From: Lachnospiraceae bacterium
GTDB lineage: Bacteria; Bacillota; Clostridia; Lachnospirales; Lachnospiraceae
Length of the DNA: 15,241 nt
Direction of reading: 5' to 3'
Assembly (NCBI GenBank): GCA_009774395.1
Contig: VSNQ01000112.1
Span: 1 to 15,241 of the forward strand
In this document: positions 5,791-13,577 of the stretch, piece by piece
Layout: every line of letters starts with the position of its first letter
Position numbering within the stretch: position 1 is the first letter of the stretch
Position numbers and translations under genes: made by a program
The notes under the pieces: generated by a model
Told to the model about the DNA's origin: nothing
Database searches by the model: none
What the model saw: only the letters and a program-made list of their open reading frames with translations

Positions 5791-7641
5791 TTACTTCCTC
5801 CGATTCTCAAAATAAATAAACGCATCAATCGCCTCTAAAATATCCGCAAAATCCTCTTTCGGCGCAAGCTGAATATAGTGTTCTAATAGCGGCGTTTCCT
5901 GCGCTTTCAGCCGTCCGTAGAACAAATCGAAAAGATTATGTCCCCGCATATAAACTTTAATTTCCTCCATATGCGCTTTTACGTCCTCCACGGTTTCCAA
6001 GTCACCACCAAGCACCTCCATTAAATGTTTTCCACTCTTAAGTTTATGTAAATATTCTTTCCATTTTTCCAGAAAAAACGTGTAAAAATACTCCTCAGAT
6101 GGTATAATCCCAAGGGCATACATTACTTTTGGATTCAGAAAATAATTTTCAAATGAATAATAATGCAGGATTAACACGTTCTTTGGCAGAACCCGCGGCA
6201 ATTTATCCACGTCTTCTTTGTTACGCTGCTCATAATACTGACAAAGCTGGCTGCGCAGTTCCTCTGGATTTTTCCCATCCCCGTCACGAATCATTAAGAA
6301 ATGATCTTTAATATAAATCTGATTCATATATTTTAAATTGGCATAGGTTTTTATATTCGTACAACTGTTTGTTGTTATAATCGCCACACGCGACAAATCA
6401 CCCTGTGCATTATACATTTCAGAATAATAATGGCGCAGCAAAAGCGGAAGCCTGCTCTTATCCTGCTTGCCCTCCACAATAAACACAAAATCGACATTCA
6501 TTAAGTCGTTTGCTGTATATCCTAAATCCTCTAAAATCACACTAATATCTGTTTTTTCCCGCACAGCAGAAAAACCACTTGTGTCTTGCACAATCTGCCG
6601 TATCTGCCGGCTGTTGAAATTGGGCAGCAAATTCGGAGAATGCGTTGAAAAAATCACTTGGTTTTTCTTTGACAAACGATATAAAATATCTCCCGACGTT
6701 TTTTGCAGGGTCGGATGAAGGAAAATTCCGGGTTCTTCAATCATAATCAGACAAGGTATCTGATTTTCATTTTCCAGACAGACCTCAAGAAACGATAACA
6801 TATAGATACTGCGCATTCCTTTGCTCATTTTATCCAAAGGTCTTGTCACTTGCTGTAAAGGGTGCAGAATCTCTGTCGTCACGGTCAGCATACTCTCCAC
6901 ATTTCGGTTCATAGAAAACAAAATATATTCCTGACCGCCATTTTTGCGGAAATTGCGGTTTATTTTTCTGGAAAATTCATCCAGATTCAACTGATATAAC
7001 TTATAATCAAGCAATTTTGCCGTTTCAAATACCGTTAGTTCCTGCGGCGTTTTTTTGTCGATCAGTCCAATGCACGAAAAACAGTGGTTGCATTTTTTCG
7101 CCTGTTCAAATAAACAGCAGTCTGTACGCATTTTCTTTAACAGCGCATCCTCCTGCAAAAGCAAAATATCATTCTGAAGCTGGGTTAGATTGCGCTCTGC
7201 GTCCACATAATAGATTTTCGGAAAAACTTCCTTAATATATGGATTATTCTTGTGATATCCGTCGTCATAACGTACTTTGCCGTCACGGTTTGCAATAAAA
7301 ACAAAATGCAGCACGCCATCATAATAGGAGGGCAGCTTTTTGCAAAACTCTTTTTTCCACGCTTCCATACGACGGTATTTGCTTATTATGCCGTTTTGCT
7401 GCATTTGAATAAAGTCCTTATCGAAAAAAGCAATCGACATCGCAATCTCAATATTCGCTCCATCCCTGTCATAATCCTCTGGCTTCATCTGATAAACACC
7501 GCCTACCGCACGAACTGCGTCTAAAATTGTCGTTTTACCTGTATTATTCTGCCCGACAAGAATCAGAGCATTTTCAATATCCTTAATATGCATTTCCTTT
7601 ATAGACTTAAAATGACTGATTCTCATATCTATAATCCGCAT
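5791..7641 (-). CDS. OLD-family ATPase/TOPRIM endonuclease with cysteine-rich insert
   Basis: 616 residues. The N-terminal ABC/SMC-like ATPase has Walker A GQNNTGKT (30-37), a degenerate signature SKGMRS (273-278), Walker B LIMIEE (298-303) and an H-loop FSTHS (H334). The C-terminal TOPRIM nuclease domain has E390 in FIVEGK and the acidic pair D453/D455 in RDGDG, followed by the FENY segment (497-500) often seen in OLD proteins. Between the two halves of the ATPase lies an insert with C175, C176, C184, C187 and C190 (CxxCxxC plus a CC pair), a likely metal-binding or dimerisation element. OLD proteins are ATP-regulated DNA nucleases, several of them phage-defence effectors. No UvrD-like GajB helicase is adjacent, so this is not Gabija. 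AGGAGG lies 7 nt before the ATG. The gene starts 32 bp after the Rpn gene and probably shares its promoter. Confidence 0.9.
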   Translation of the reverse strand: MRIIDMRISHFKSIKEMHIKDIENALILVGQNNTGKTTILDAVRAVGGVYQMKPEDYDRDGANIEIAMSIAFFDKDFIQMQQNGIISKYRRMEAWKKEFCKKLPSYYDGVLHFVFIANRDGKVRYDDGYHKNNPYIKEVFPKIYYVDAERNLTQLQNDILLLQEDALLKKMRTDCCLFEQAKKCNHCFSCIGLIDKKTPQELTVFETAKLLDYKLYQLNLDEFSRKINRNFRKNGGQEYILFSMNRNVESMLTVTTEILHPLQQVTRPLDKMSKGMRSIYMLSFLEVCLENENQIPCLIMIEEPGIFLHPTLQKTSGDILYRLSKKNQVIFSTHSPNLLPNFNSRQIRQIVQDTSGFSAVREKTDISVILEDLGYTANDLMNVDFVFIVEGKQDKSRLPLLLRHYYSEMYNAQGDLSRVAIITTNSCTNIKTYANLKYMNQIYIKDHFLMIRDGDGKNPEELRSQLCQYYEQRNKEDVDKLPRVLPKNVLILHYYSFENYFLNPKVMYALGIIPSEEYFYTFFLEKWKEYLHKLKSGKHLMEVLGGDLETVEDVKAHMEEIKVYMRGHNLFDLFYGRLKAQETPLLEHYIQLAPKEDFADILEAIDAFIYFENRRK

Positions 7642-7673
7642 GGCTTTCCTCCTATTGTTCCTAAGAAACTGCC

Positions 7674-8492
7674 CTATGGCTGGTACACTTCTTCTACAAT
7701 ATTATCAATGAACTGCTCATCTACATCAGGATATTTTTCCATAACAGCCTCTTTTGCTGCAAAACAATCCTGACTGAATTTATAATAAGTTTCTACCATA
7801 TTTTTAATGCCTTTCTTCCGCTCCTCTGCCCGTTCTTCTGCCCGTTCTTCTGCCACGTATTCATCAAATAAAGTCGCCATAATCTTAACTCCTTCCTTCT
7901 CATGCTTAAAATAATTTACTCTCTCACATAATTTTGCAAACTTCTCATTCATTCCAACACTTGTTTTAAAAAATTGCATTAACTCTGCTATCTGTGTTCT
8001 ATCATTAACAGCAGTATTGGCATAAATTTCATGAACTCCATTCTCTACTTCAATCCCCGTTTCACGAATCACCCTATCTATATGATAAACAGTTCTTCCA
8101 TATCCAAATATATCAAATCTGGAAATAAATATCATATAAACATCTGGAAGTTCCTCATATTTAATACCTTTTTCTGTGAACACGGTGTCTATATTGGACT
8201 GGTTAAAACGTACCCTTTTCTGATGGTTATCATCGTCCGCTTTCTGCACCTCAATATTTGCCACAGCACCGTCATCTACTTCACACAAGGCATCTAATAT
8301 CACCGAATGTGCACCATTATTCCTTAAAAAACGCTGCACCTGACATTGTATCACCTTTAATTTGGGCTTTTCTAAAATAATGCGCAGTATCTCCTCACAA
8401 ACTTCTGGGTCTTCAGCAATTTTGTGAAAAAATATATCATCTATTACATTTAGGCTCTGAATTAGAGCCATCTGTTCTACTAGTGTCTTCAT
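7674..8492 (-). CDS. Rpn-family PD-(D/E)XK nuclease/transposase-like protein
   Basis: 272 residues from the ATG at 8492, chosen for GGGGAG 6 nt upstream; the in-frame ATG at 8516 lies before that site. The N-terminal domain shows the Rpn / PDDEXK_2 pattern: HK at 23-24, D67 in VILDALCEVDDG, then E81-V-Q83-K84 in NIEVQK, i.e. D...ExQ/K active-site residues. A conserved-looking DVYMIFISRFD strand follows (117-127). The C-terminal part contains AEER repeats (three 12-nt units) and a helical tail. Rpn proteins of this type are DNases that promote RecA-independent recombination; many genomes carry several copies, some of which are annotated as transposases. It is the first gene after a consensus promoter and is followed at 32 bp by the OLD gene, which makes it the likely head of a three-gene transcript. 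Confidence 0.85.
   Translation of the reverse strand: MKTLVEQMALIQSLNVIDDIFFHKIAEDPEVCEEILRIILEKPKLKVIQCQVQRFLRNNGAHSVILDALCEVDDGAVANIEVQKADDDNHQKRVRFNQSNIDTVFTEKGIKYEELPDVYMIFISRFDIFGYGRTVYHIDRVIRETGIEVENGVHEIYANTAVNDRTQIAELMQFFKTSVGMNEKFAKLCERVNYFKHEKEGVKIMATLFDEYVAEERAEERAEERKKGIKNMVETYYKFSQDCFAAKEAVMEKYPDVDEQFIDNIVEEVYQP
7819..7854 (-). repeat. Three tandem 12-nt units in the Rpn gene
   Basis: Units at 7819-7830, 7831-7842 and 7843-7854 encode AEER repeats. The last two are identical, so copy number can change without loss of frame. Confidence 0.9.
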
Positions 8493-8621
8493 ATTTTTCT
8501 CCCCTTTATTATACATATTTTCGATTCCTGATACAACCTACAATAATTTAGAAATGTTTCAATATGGAATCATTATGTATTACATTCAATATTACTACAT
8601 TGTATCTCCATCCCTGTTACG

Positions 8622-8649
8622 ATTATATCACTTTTAGGCTTGTAGTCAA
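8622..8649 (-). promoter_or_regulatory. Consensus sigma-A promoter for the Rpn-OLD-MotA/FliG run
   Basis: Read on the minus strand, TTGACT (8649-8644) and TATAAT (8627-8622) are separated by 16 bp. This is the best promoter match I found in the window. Transcription would start near 8615, giving a leader of about 120 nt before the Rpn start. The leader contains GGAG then ATG-TAG at 8600-8595, a possible one-codon start-stop ORF. Confidence 0.75.
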
Positions 8650-8693
8650 AGTCACAGCCTGAAAAATAACCAACATTTATTCCTTCTTTCCAC

Positions 8694-10730
8694 CTAATCT
8701 TTTAAGATAATATAACCATACTTTTCAAGATATATTTCCTTTGCTGCTTTGTCGTCTGGAAAAACGCTGCTATTTTGTAACTGCTTTGGCAATGGCATTT
8801 GTACTGATTCGCCGGAAAAATTCATAATAAAATAATATTCCTCCGTTTCGGTTCTGCGCACTGCAAGATCTATCCCCTCCGGCAGAATGCCCCACAAGAG
8901 TTCCATTCCCTGTTCTTGGGCAATCTGTTGATATAATGTATCAAGGTACTTCTGCTCTGGTCTTGTTGCGATATAGAAACAAGCACCCGCTTTCCATTGA
9001 TTGCGCGTTACAGCCGCTTTTCCCGCATAGAAATCATCTGTATAAAATGCAAGCACTTCACAGCCCTCTTTCGGATAGATTAGTTCACAATAACTGTCTG
9101 CTTGATATATTTTATTATTTTCTGATAAACGGATTTCGTTGTATTCGCCGTCGCACAACACATCCATTTCCTCTGCGCGCAGTCCCGCAAGCTCCATCAA
9201 TCCCTCTGCTGGAAAGCCGCCCAAATAGCAAAGATCATTTTCATTGACTTCGCCTGTCCCATAGGTAAGAATCAGGCTTCCGCCCTTTGCTGCAAACTGT
9301 TTTAAGCGCTCGGCAATCCCGCTTCGCAGCATATACAGCATCGGTGCTGCCACAATGCGATACTTGTCTAATGGCGTTTCCTCATCAATCACATCTACAT
9401 TAATTCCCAATTTCCGAAGTGCTTTATAATGCTGGTAAACGGTTTCTAAATACAGCCGCGGACTGCGCCAGCCTTGCAGGTCTTCGATTGCCCAGCTATT
9501 TTCCCAGTCATACAGCACAGCCGCCTTAGAATCCGTATCACTGCCTGCAATTGTCTGCATTTTTCCTAGAAGTTCACCAACACGGCTTACCTCCTGAAAA
9601 ACTCTTGTATCTTCCTTTCCATAATGGTCTATGACTGCACCATGCAGTTTTTCCCCCTCGCCGCGGCACTTTCTCCATTGAAAATACTGTATGCTGTCCG
9701 CACCATGCGCTATTGCCTGCACTACAGATAATTCATGCATTCCGGGACGTTTTAACTTATTAATGGTTCTCCAATTAATCAGACTGGGCGTGCTTTCCAT
9801 TACTAAAAATGGCTGCATTTTCATAGAGCGGAAACGGTCATGGCAAAAAGATGCTTCAATCGCAGCATCCATATCCTGCTGCCGCCCCATACTCCATTCT
9901 GGATAGGAATCCCACGACATAATATCCATATACGGCGCAAGCTTCCACTGGTTAAAGTCCATATTTTGCCCCATAAAATTCGTCGTAATCGGAATATCCG
10001 GCGTAAGTTCTCGCAGCGGTACACACTCACTTTGAAAAAAATCCAGTGTTTCCTCCGTTACAAACCGCCTCCAATCCAAATTCATTCCATGAATTAAATG
10101 CTCTCCCCGGTTCGAAGGCGATTCAATCTCATCAAAACTCCCGAATCCGTGACTCCATACATCGGTACACCACTCATGATTCAGCAGTTTCATATCGTTG
10201 TGATATTTTTTCCGCAGCCAATCCCGAAAAGCTTTCTGACAAAGGTCACAGTGACACTCTCCTTGGTATTCATTACTAATATGCCACATAAAAAGCGCTG
10301 GATGCTTCCCGTAACGCTCTGCTAAAATCTGGTTTATTTGCTGTGTTTTCCTTCTATAATATGGGGACTGCCAGCAGTGATTATGGCGTATTCCATGCAA
10401 GTTACGCACTCTTTCTGACGATACACGCAGGATTTCCGGATACTTCTTATCCATCCATGCTGGACGCGCACCTGAAGGCGTAGCAAGAATTACTTTCATT
10501 TTGGCATCTGCCATGCGATCCATTATCTGATCCAGCCATGCAAAGTTGTACTGTTCTTCCTGCGGTTCAAACTTATTCCACGAAAAAATGCCAATCGTTG
10601 CGCTGTTCATGCCCGCCGGCACCAACAACCGAAAATCTTCCTCTATAATATCAGGCATATCCAGCCATTGGTCTGGATTATAGTCTGCACCATGTATGAA
10701 TTCTGACACTCTAAATTTTCTATCTTTCAT
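8694..10730 (-). CDS. GH42 beta-galactosidase
   Basis: 678 residues, normal for GH42. Residues ~1-390 form the catalytic (beta/alpha)8 barrel with the acid/base E154 in HISNEYQG and the nucleophile E312 in LVMES. Four cysteines (C119, C159, C161, C164) match the zinc cluster of this family. Residues ~395-610 are the glutamine-amidotransferase-like trimerisation domain, and a short beta domain ends the protein. There is no signal peptide, so it acts in the cytoplasm on imported galactosides. AGGAG lies 7 nt before the ATG and overlaps the stop region of the LacI-type gene (9-bp gap), so the two genes are one operon. With GH53 and a solute-binding protein on the same strand, the natural substrate is probably beta-1,4-galacto-oligosaccharide from pectin galactan rather than lactose, which is an inference from context. 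Confidence 0.95.
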   Translation of the reverse strand: MKDRKFRVSEFIHGADYNPDQWLDMPDIIEEDFRLLVPAGMNSATIGIFSWNKFEPQEEQYNFAWLDQIMDRMADAKMKVILATPSGARPAWMDKKYPEILRVSSERVRNLHGIRHNHCWQSPYYRRKTQQINQILAERYGKHPALFMWHISNEYQGECHCDLCQKAFRDWLRKKYHNDMKLLNHEWCTDVWSHGFGSFDEIESPSNRGEHLIHGMNLDWRRFVTEETLDFFQSECVPLRELTPDIPITTNFMGQNMDFNQWKLAPYMDIMSWDSYPEWSMGRQQDMDAAIEASFCHDRFRSMKMQPFLVMESTPSLINWRTINKLKRPGMHELSVVQAIAHGADSIQYFQWRKCRGEGEKLHGAVIDHYGKEDTRVFQEVSRVGELLGKMQTIAGSDTDSKAAVLYDWENSWAIEDLQGWRSPRLYLETVYQHYKALRKLGINVDVIDEETPLDKYRIVAAPMLYMLRSGIAERLKQFAAKGGSLILTYGTGEVNENDLCYLGGFPAEGLMELAGLRAEEMDVLCDGEYNEIRLSENNKIYQADSYCELIYPKEGCEVLAFYTDDFYAGKAAVTRNQWKAGACFYIATRPEQKYLDTLYQQIAQEQGMELLWGILPEGIDLAVRRTETEEYYFIMNFSGESVQMPLPKQLQNSSVFPDDKAAKEIYLEKYGYIILKD

Positions 10731-10739
10731 TTCAATCTC

Positions 10740-11732
10740 CTATTTTGTTGATTCTTTTAAAATTACATTATAGCCAAGTGTGCGTTTTTGAACGGCTTCT
10801 TTTCCTAGAAGCATATCCAAAAGCGTTTTTGACGCTACTGCCCCAAGTTCTTTAATATTAAAATCCACGCAGCTAATCGGCGGATAATAAGCATTTAAAA
10901 CCTGACTGTTATAAAACGACGCTATCTTAATATCCTTCGGCACTTGAACACCGTTTTTACGCAGAATATTCAACACGCTGATACAGATATTGTCATCCAT
11001 ACATATAATACATTCCGCGCCGCGCTTTAACATATCCTCTGTAATCCGCTCCACGACAAACGGATTTTCCACATGGTCAAAAACCATAGACGGATTAAAG
11101 TCCAGTCCATTTTCCTCATACGCCTGCAAAAATCCTTTCATTCTGCCCTTTGTCACCATATGGGTCATATCCGCGCAAAATAACGCAATATCCCTTATCC
11201 CCATACGCAGCAGCACAGAAGTTAAGTCACGGCATCCTGCCTGTTGATCGACATCCACTTGATATACACTGTGATCATCATAACTGCCAATTGCCACAAA
11301 CGGCACTTTCTTTTCTTTTAGATATTTAATATCCTGTGCATTAGAAAAAATTCTTGTAAGGATAACCCCGTCCGCCTTATGCTGTTCCACAACTTTCTTT
11401 AGTGCGCTGATATCATCCTCTTTGGTCTTTGCATATAATATCTGATAATCATACACAGAAAAATAATCGTATATGCTGGAAATTGTTTCATTAAAAAAAG
11501 GCAACAAAGCAAAATCATGTTCCTGTGGTACTGTTACAAGAATATTACCTGTCTTTTTTATCGCGCTCTCCCTACGTCGAATATTCGGTTCAATGCCGTT
11601 TGCTATAATATACTCTCGAATCCGCCGCTTCGTATCCTCTGACACGCGCCCTTTTCCCGAAAGTGCCCTTGACGCTGTAGTTGGTGATATTTCTAAGGCA
11701 CTCGCTATTTCCTTAATTCTTGTTTTCTCCAT
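10740..11732 (-). CDS. LacI-family transcriptional regulator
   Basis: 330 residues. The N-terminal LacI helix-turn-helix is clear (residues 4-24, RIKEIASALEISPTTASRAL), followed by the hinge and a periplasmic-binding-protein-like ligand domain (~60-330). The domain end (PPISCVDFNIKELGAVASKTLLDML is typical of the family; key residues P279-P280 onward) supports a complete protein. It most likely senses galactose or a galacto-oligosaccharide and controls the neighbouring GH42, GH53 and transport genes. AGGAGGT sits 7 nt before the ATG. It is first in a two-gene unit with GH42. I could not find a convincing LacI-type operator in the 168-bp upstream gap, which is largely filled by a palindromic element. 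Confidence 0.93.
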   Translation of the reverse strand: MEKTRIKEIASALEISPTTASRALSGKGRVSEDTKRRIREYIIANGIEPNIRRRESAIKKTGNILVTVPQEHDFALLPFFNETISSIYDYFSVYDYQILYAKTKEDDISALKKVVEQHKADGVILTRIFSNAQDIKYLKEKKVPFVAIGSYDDHSVYQVDVDQQAGCRDLTSVLLRMGIRDIALFCADMTHMVTKGRMKGFLQAYEENGLDFNPSMVFDHVENPFVVERITEDMLKRGAECIICMDDNICISVLNILRKNGVQVPKDIKIASFYNSQVLNAYYPPISCVDFNIKELGAVASKTLLDMLLGKEAVQKRTLGYNVILKESTK

Positions 11733-11747
11733 AACTGCACCTCCTAA

Positions 11748-11869
11748 GGAACTGTTAATTTGCGCATTTCAAATTGCCTGCAGCAAGGCGCAAATGCTTG
11801 CGTAATCTACTGTACTGGGTCGTAAATGCGCAGTTCGACTGTGAATAGTAACAATTTCTAAACAGCTTC
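11748..11869. repeat. MITE-like imperfect palindromic element upstream of the LacI gene
   Basis: A 9-bp perfect inverted repeat TGCGCATTT/AAATGCGCA lies at 11761-11769 and 11824-11832, with a smaller GCAAG/CTTGC hairpin (11783-11787 / 11797-11801) inside it. The outer ends, GGAACTGTTAATTT and the mirrored AATTTCTAAACAGCTTC, are degenerate inverted repeats. The layout suggests a short non-coding dispersed element rather than a simple operator. I believe similar sequence recurs in Lachnospiraceae intergenic DNA, but this is from memory. Confidence 0.45.
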
Positions 11870-11901
11870 TAACCGAAATCCTTGACCGAAATAAAACGGA
11901 T

Positions 11902-12213
11902 TCAACGCACTTTTTCCAATCGAATTTCCTTTATTTTAACAAAAATAGGCGGCGCAATTATCCGAATGCCGAAGGTTAATTCTCCTTTATCGCAATGGAT
12001 TTCGTCCATTTCATAAGCTGTCCATTCCTCGTCTGTGGGATGTATCATAATATCCTGATACTGTTTCGGCGTTTCCATAAATATTCTAACATCTACGCCT
12101 GTCGTATCCACACCACGGCAAAGTATCCTGCATTGATATACGCCCGCTTCTTCCAGCGAAATTGTCTGTGATAATGTAAAACGGAAATTCATCGGCGACG
12201 TAATGGTCAGCAC
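11902..12213 (-). pseudogene. C-terminal beta-rich module of GH53, cut off by frameshift
   Basis: This 103-codon frame begins at a GTG with no ribosome binding site and overlaps the end of the GH53 frame in another register. Its translation (LTITSPMNFRFTLSQTISL onward, ending KEIRLEKV) has alternating hydrophobic strands typical of a beta-sandwich carbohydrate-binding or accessory module, whereas the GH53 frame ends in an unconvincing tail. Removing one T near 12214 (minus strand) would join PKVIT directly to VLTITSP. A TAA lies just upstream in this frame, so the shift must be within about 12210-12220. It is therefore the detached end of GH53, not an independent gene. Assignment to a specific CBM family is not possible by eye. 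Confidence 0.75.
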
Positions 12214-13282
12214 AGGTAATTACTTTTGGCTGGTAAATCTTTGCGATCTTATTAGGGCACGCCTGTTCTCTGGTAAACAGAAATGATTTTACCGCTTCCA
12301 TAACAGTACCGTCCTCTGCCAAAATTCCCATACTTTCATTCCAGCCGCTTTGTCCGTCCGGCACACACAAAGGCTCCCAATAGTACACCCCTTGTCCCAT
12401 TTCTTCAGGAAGTGACGCAACGATATTCATTACAATATCCACCACTTGCTTTTGCCCCTCCGGTGTAGCCGGAAATCCCGCAATTTTTTCCTGTTCTTCA
12501 TCAATAAAGCCCATACTGCTTTTTCTCCAAGCGTGTGCGGTTTCCACTACCATAATCGGCTTATGAAAATCTTGTATCAACCGCTGTGCCGTTTCCTTTA
12601 AATCCATAAACGTGCCATGCCAAAATGGATAGTATGACAATCCAATGATATCAAAATCCATAAGCCCTTGCTCTAATGCCTGATCAAACCAGTCTTTTAG
12701 AAATTGATACCTTCCCCCTTGATCCAGATGAATCATTACTTTCAGCCGCTCTTTGTCCGCCACCGACCGCGCGCCGTGTATTCCTGCATTGATAAGCCCT
12801 GCCATTGTTTGATAATCTGGAACCGCCCCGTCAGGAAACAGCATCCCGCTTCTAATCTCATTGCCAATCTGCACAATATCCGGAAGCACATCCTCTTTTT
12901 CAAGCTGTAACAGAACTTCCCTTGTGTACGTATAAACCGCTTCCTCCAATGCCTGCCCATGAAGTTCTTTCCATGCCAAAGGCTTTGTCTGGTTGCCCGG
13001 ATCTGCCCAAAAGTCCGAATAATGGAAATCCAGCATAAAATGCATCTCGTATCGTTTGATTTCCTTTGCCATATTCACTGTATGCGGTAAATTGCAGTAT
13101 CCTTTCGCTTCTGGAACGTTTTCGGGCTGATTCCATATCCGAAGCCTTACCGCATTGACACCATATTTCTTTGCCAAAGCCAACGGTGCTATCCTTGTGC
13201 CATCAAAATCTTTTACTTTCATTCCCTCCGCAATCCCTTGGGGGAGCGAGGATAAATCCATTCCTTTATAAAAATCTGCCAT
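12086..13282 (-). CDS. GH53 arabinogalactan endo-beta-1,4-galactanase (frameshifted at C-terminus)
   Basis: The catalytic domain (residues ~1-340) is complete: YKGMDLSSLP at the start, VRLRIWNQP (45-53), the acid/base E142 in VQIGNEIRSG and the nucleophile E247 in MVVETAHAW, all hallmarks of GH53. The enzyme cleaves beta-1,4-galactan of pectin internally. I see no signal peptide, so either it is cytoplasmic and acts on large imported oligosaccharides or export is unusual. The start at 13282 is chosen because TGGAG lies 6-7 nt before it; the ATG at 13294 contains that site. The true product should be ~460 residues: after residue 356 (PKVIT) a one-base shift ends the frame with a spurious tail of ~42 residues. 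The catalytic part may still work. Hairpins at 13319-13408 lie in its probable leader. Confidence 0.9.
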   Translation of the reverse strand: MADFYKGMDLSSLPQGIAEGMKVKDFDGTRIAPLALAKKYGVNAVRLRIWNQPENVPEAKGYCNLPHTVNMAKEIKRYEMHFMLDFHYSDFWADPGNQTKPLAWKELHGQALEEAVYTYTREVLLQLEKEDVLPDIVQIGNEIRSGMLFPDGAVPDYQTMAGLINAGIHGARSVADKERLKVMIHLDQGGRYQFLKDWFDQALEQGLMDFDIIGLSYYPFWHGTFMDLKETAQRLIQDFHKPIMVVETAHAWRKSSMGFIDEEQEKIAGFPATPEGQKQVVDIVMNIVASLPEEMGQGVYYWEPLCVPDGQSGWNESMGILAEDGTVMEAVKSFLFTREQACPNKIAKIYQPKVITCADHYVADEFPFYIITDNFAGRSGRISMQDTLPWCGYDRRRC

Positions 13283-13318
13283 ATTAATCTCCATGCCGCT
13301 TTAGCAGCTCAAATAGAT

Positions 13319-13348
13319 AGGAAAAACGCTGTCCTTCGCGTTTTTCCT
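13319..13348. terminator. Perfect 11-bp hairpin before GH53
   Basis: AGGAAAAACGC (13319-13329) pairs fully with GCGTTTTTCCT (13338-13348) around an 8-nt loop. The A-run/T-run lies inside the stem, so it could stall polymerase in either direction, but no free T-run follows. It ends ~37 bp before the GH53 start and could be a terminator or a leader attenuator. Confidence 0.6.
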
Positions 13349-13408
13349 GTGTGAACCTTAATACTTCTTAGGCAGTGTCTTTTGCTGCCTTAGAAGTATT
13401 TTTCACAC
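13349..13408. repeat. 60-bp near-perfect inverted repeat
   Basis: GTGTGAA (13349-13355) pairs with TTCACAC (13402-13408), and the 16-mer at 13360-13375 pairs with 13385-13400 with one mismatch. A 9-nt loop closes the structure. It abuts the neighbouring hairpin without a gap, forming a double-hairpin block. Confidence 0.85.
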
Positions 13409-13440
13409 TACTTCCTCTTACAATTTTCATTTATTTATAC

Positions 13441-13462
13441 TCACAAACGATTAGATTTTCCT
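13441..13462. repeat. Second copy of a 22-nt repeat arm
   Basis: Identical at 21 of 22 positions to 4786-4807, the left arm of the long hairpin downstream of the MotA/FliG-like gene (shared core AAACGATTAGATTTTCCT). Here no matching right arm is present nearby, so it looks like a solo remnant. Confidence 0.7.
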
Positions 13463-13482
13463 GTATATATTTATTGCAACAA

Positions 13483-13520
13483 CAGGGCTGCTATTTGTAT
13501 TGTAACATACCGCAGCCCTG
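13483..13520. terminator. Hairpin with 9-bp GC-rich stem
   Basis: CAGGGCTGC (13483-13491) pairs perfectly with GCAGCCCTG (13512-13520). The 20-nt loop contains a further GTAT/ATAC pairing. On the minus strand it is followed by TTGTTG, a weak T-rich tail. It could end leftward transcription from the solute-binding-protein gene, or be part of another short element. Confidence 0.45.
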
Positions 13521-13577
13521 CCTTGAAATACATTTTACTTTATATTTTTCGTGAATACACTGATTTGAATGCTTAAT

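Noticed and set aside
5791..7641. OLD protein as GajA of a Gabija system
   Set aside because: No UvrD-like GajB helicase is adjacent; the neighbours are an Rpn-type protein and the MotA/FliG-like protein.
7819..7854. 12-nt tandem units as a CRISPR or regulatory array
   Set aside because: The units are contiguous, in frame and encode AEER repeats of the Rpn protein; there are no spacers. No CRISPR array, tRNA or rRNA was seen anywhere in the window.
12704..13136. Several 68-85 codon frames on both strands inside GH53
   Set aside because: They overlap the well-supported catalytic domain in other frames and resemble no family.
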